This document shows positions 5,433 to 6,980 of a stretch of DNA of 6,980 nt, piece after piece. The notes beneath the pieces were generated by a model. It worked only from the letters and a program-made list of their open reading frames with translations. It was not told where the DNA came from and did not search any database. Source of the stretch: Bacteroidota bacterium (GTDB lineage Bacteria > Bacteroidota > Bacteroidia > Bacteroidales > Prolixibacteraceae); the NCBI GenBank assembly GCA_030691295.1, contig JAUYEQ010000062.1:1-6980 (forward strand), given 5' to 3'. A program made the position numbers and the translations under genes. The stretch's first letter is position 1. Each line of letters starts with the position of its first letter.

Positions 5433-6605
5433 TTATAAAGATTTTAAGACTTCACGTTCTACTTCTTCAATGCTTATTTTTTTCTGAATGGCAATTGTCC
5501 TGCAATCATCGTATTCGGGTTTCGAACGAACCACTTCTCCCTCGTAAACGCTTTGTTTAACGCGCACATCTCCAAATTTGGTTGTTACAGTTTTCTCTGT
5601 TCGCGTCAGCATACTTTTTTTAACAGAATACTCCCGCAGTCCGATGGTAGTGCTGTGGGTAAAAATGATGTGCTTCATTTTCTGCACTTTTTCAGGAGTA
5701 CACAAAACGCTTAGCTGAATGGCAGGCCGCGATTTCTTCATGACGATCGGCGCCAGCCAGGCATCGCTCGCGCCTGCATTGAACAGTTGTTCGAGAATGA
5801 AATCATATCGTTCGGGATTCATGTCGTCGATGTTGCATTCCAGGACCGTGGCAAGTTCTTCTTTCACATCGCCAACGGCAGTTGCTGTTTCAGAAAGGAA
5901 TACACGCAAAACATTCGGCACTTCCGAAACATCGCGGTGACCAATTCCATAGGCCGTTTTTGTTATCGGGAAGTTAATCTGTTCAGTAAATTCATCAACG
6001 GTTGCCACTAAAATGGCAGCGCCGGTTGGCGTGGTTGCTTCGTGCTGAACCAAACCCAATTTCACCGGCACATTTTCCACAATCAATGCGGTTGCGGGAG
6101 CCGGAACCGGCATAATTCCGTGGGCGCATTTTACGGTTCCGCCGCCCAATTGAATGGGTGATGAAAGTACTTTGTCAACTTTCAGGAAATCGTGGCAAAT
6201 GGCTGCGCCAACAATATCGGCAATCGAATCGAGTGCGCCCACTTCATGAAAATGAACGCGTTCAACCGCAATCTGATGAACCTTTGCTTCGGCAAAAGCG
6301 ATGAGTTTGAATATCTTCAGCGAGTTCGCTTTCACTGTTTCAGAAAGGGTGCTGTTGTTGATGATTTCTTCGACATGGCGCAGGTGACGGTGCTTTTCAT
6401 TGTCTGGATTTTCAACGATTACCTCCGCTTTTGTGCCCGAAATTCCCCTTCGAAGGTCTTTGGTAATTTCGAGATGAAACCCTTCGATGTTTAGCTTTTT
6501 CAGTTCAGTTTCCAGATAGGCGGCATCAACGCCAAGGTCGATCATTGCTCCAAGGTTCATGTCGCCACTGATTCCGGCGAAACAATCGTAGTATAATATT
6601 CGCAT
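5433..6605 (-). CDS. larC: LarC, nickel-pincer cofactor nickel insertase (single ORF)
   Basis: LarC is the CTP-dependent cyclometallase that inserts nickel into pyridinium-3,5-bisthiocarboxylic acid mononucleotide, the last step of NPN synthesis. The 390 residues form a complete protein: YYDCFAGISGDMNLGA (5-20), a His-rich loop KHRHLRHVEE (71-80), RVHFHEVGALDSIADIVGA (116-134), GGGTVKCAHGIMPVPAPATA (154-173) and TPTGAAIL (192-199) in the N-terminal part. The C-terminal nucleotide-binding part has ECNIDDMNPERYDF (256-269), MKKSRP (289-294), TTIGLRE (319-325) and KPEYDDC (362-368). In Lactobacillus plantarum the two halves are larC1 and larC2 joined by ribosomal frameshifting; here the frame is continuous. 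It starts 3 nt after the larE stop with a TAAAAAATG junction. Confidence 0.95.
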   Translation of the reverse strand: MRILYYDCFAGISGDMNLGAMIDLGVDAAYLETELKKLNIEGFHLEITKDLRRGISGTKAEVIVENPDNEKHRHLRHVEEIINNSTLSETVKANSLKIFKLIAFAEAKVHQIAVERVHFHEVGALDSIADIVGAAICHDFLKVDKVLSSPIQLGGGTVKCAHGIMPVPAPATALIVENVPVKLGLVQHEATTPTGAAILVATVDEFTEQINFPITKTAYGIGHRDVSEVPNVLRVFLSETATAVGDVKEELATVLECNIDDMNPERYDFILEQLFNAGASDAWLAPIVMKKSRPAIQLSVLCTPEKVQKMKHIIFTHSTTIGLREYSVKKSMLTRTEKTVTTKFGDVRVKQSVYEGEVVRSKPEYDDCRTIAIQKKISIEEVEREVLKSL

Positions 6606-6608
6606 TTT

Positions 6609-6980
6609 TTAGCTTTTTAAGTTGGTTAGTACCCGGTTCATTTTTCCTGAAACCAATCCTTCCTGATCAATTTCGCAATGTTCAAATCCAAGCGCGGTAA
6701 TTTTTTGAACGACTTCATTCTGAACCATGCGCAGTTTCGTCAGTTCTTCTTTGTGAACTTCAATTTTGCCGTACGTCCCGTAATGCCGCACCCGCACATC
6801 GGCAAAACCGTAACTGTTCAGTATTTCTTCGGCATCTTCAATCTGTCGTAGTTTTTTAAGTGTAACCGATTGGTTGTAAGGTATCCGCGAGCTTAGGCAA
6901 GGGCTTGCAGGTTTGTCCCAGTTGGGCAATTGGAAGTATTTCGCGATCTGACGTATTTCTTCTTTCGAAATCCGGCAATC
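6609..6980 (-). CDS. larE: LarE, C-terminal part (5' end outside window)
   Basis: LarE is an ATP-dependent PP-loop sulfur transferase that converts the two carboxylates of the LarB product to thiocarboxylates. Only the last 123 codons are visible; the frame is open to the right edge at 6980, so the ATP-binding PP-loop is not seen. The fragment reads SKEEIRQIAKYFQLPNWDKP, then ASPCLSSRIPY (25-35), then YGFADVRVRHYGTYGKIEV, matching the LarE C-terminal domain. Cys28 of the fragment, in PCLSSR, corresponds in position to the conserved Cys that donates sulfur in Lactobacillus LarE. Other cysteines are at residue 2 and in HCEID; whether this is a sacrificial-cysteine or a 4Fe-4S-type LarE cannot be decided from this piece. 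It is the most upstream visible gene of the operon. Confidence 0.9.
   Translation of the reverse strand, partial: DCRISKEEIRQIAKYFQLPNWDKPASPCLSSRIPYNQSVTLKKLRQIEDAEEILNSYGFADVRVRHYGTYGKIEVHKEELTKLRMVQNEVVQKITALGFEHCEIDQEGLVSGKMNRVLTNLKS

Noticed and set aside
4949..5560. A 203-codon plus-strand open frame opposite larB and larC.
   Set aside because: It lies antisense to two genes with complete conserved motifs and has a Cys/Phe-rich composition typical of antisense shadow reading.
1..6980. CRISPR array, tRNA, rRNA and transposase genes.
   Set aside because: No regularly spaced repeats, no recognisable tRNA or rRNA sequence and no transposase or integrase motifs were found in either strand.

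Overview
The window looks like a chromosomal segment of a Bacteroidota bacterium. The evidence is a TAnnTTTG-type -7 promoter box, A-rich translation leaders in place of strong Shine-Dalgarno sites, a small antitoxin-like protein of a type common in this phylum, and general protein similarity. A marine or anaerobic lineage such as Marinilabiliales is my guess only. Every gene I accept lies on the minus strand, so transcription runs from high to low coordinates.

Right third (about 3982-6980): a tight operon for the nickel-pincer nucleotide (NPN) cofactor. In transcription order it holds the 3' end of larE (sulfur transfer), larC (nickel insertion, one continuous ORF), larB (carboxylase/hydrolase on nicotinic acid adenine dinucleotide) and a six-helix NicO/UreH-like membrane protein that probably supplies nickel. 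Spacers are 3, 1 and 4 nt. No larA (lactate racemase) or other NPN enzyme is in the window.

Middle (about 1480-3770): an AT-rich insert. It carries an OLD/ABC-type AAA ATPase whose stop codon overlaps by 10 nt the start of a small nuclease-like protein. That second gene is split by a frameshift near 2037. Joining the two frames gives a protein of about 201 residues with an E-x12-E-x-K pattern like PD-(D/E)XK nucleases. The pair resembles a two-gene anti-phage ATPase-plus-nuclease cassette, and I cannot match it to a named system. A 47-codon ORF follows. A near-identical 26-nt sequence occurs on both sides of the cassette (1481-1506 and 3741-3766), suggesting insertion as a unit.

Left part (1-1440): an aldo/keto reductase with a C-terminal ferredoxin-like domain that has lost most of its expected cysteines. 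Beyond it is the 5' end of a small antitoxin-like gene cut by the window edge.

The lar operon is well supported. The ATPase is clear as a family but its biological role is inferred. The frameshift could be a real inactivation or a single-base sequence error.
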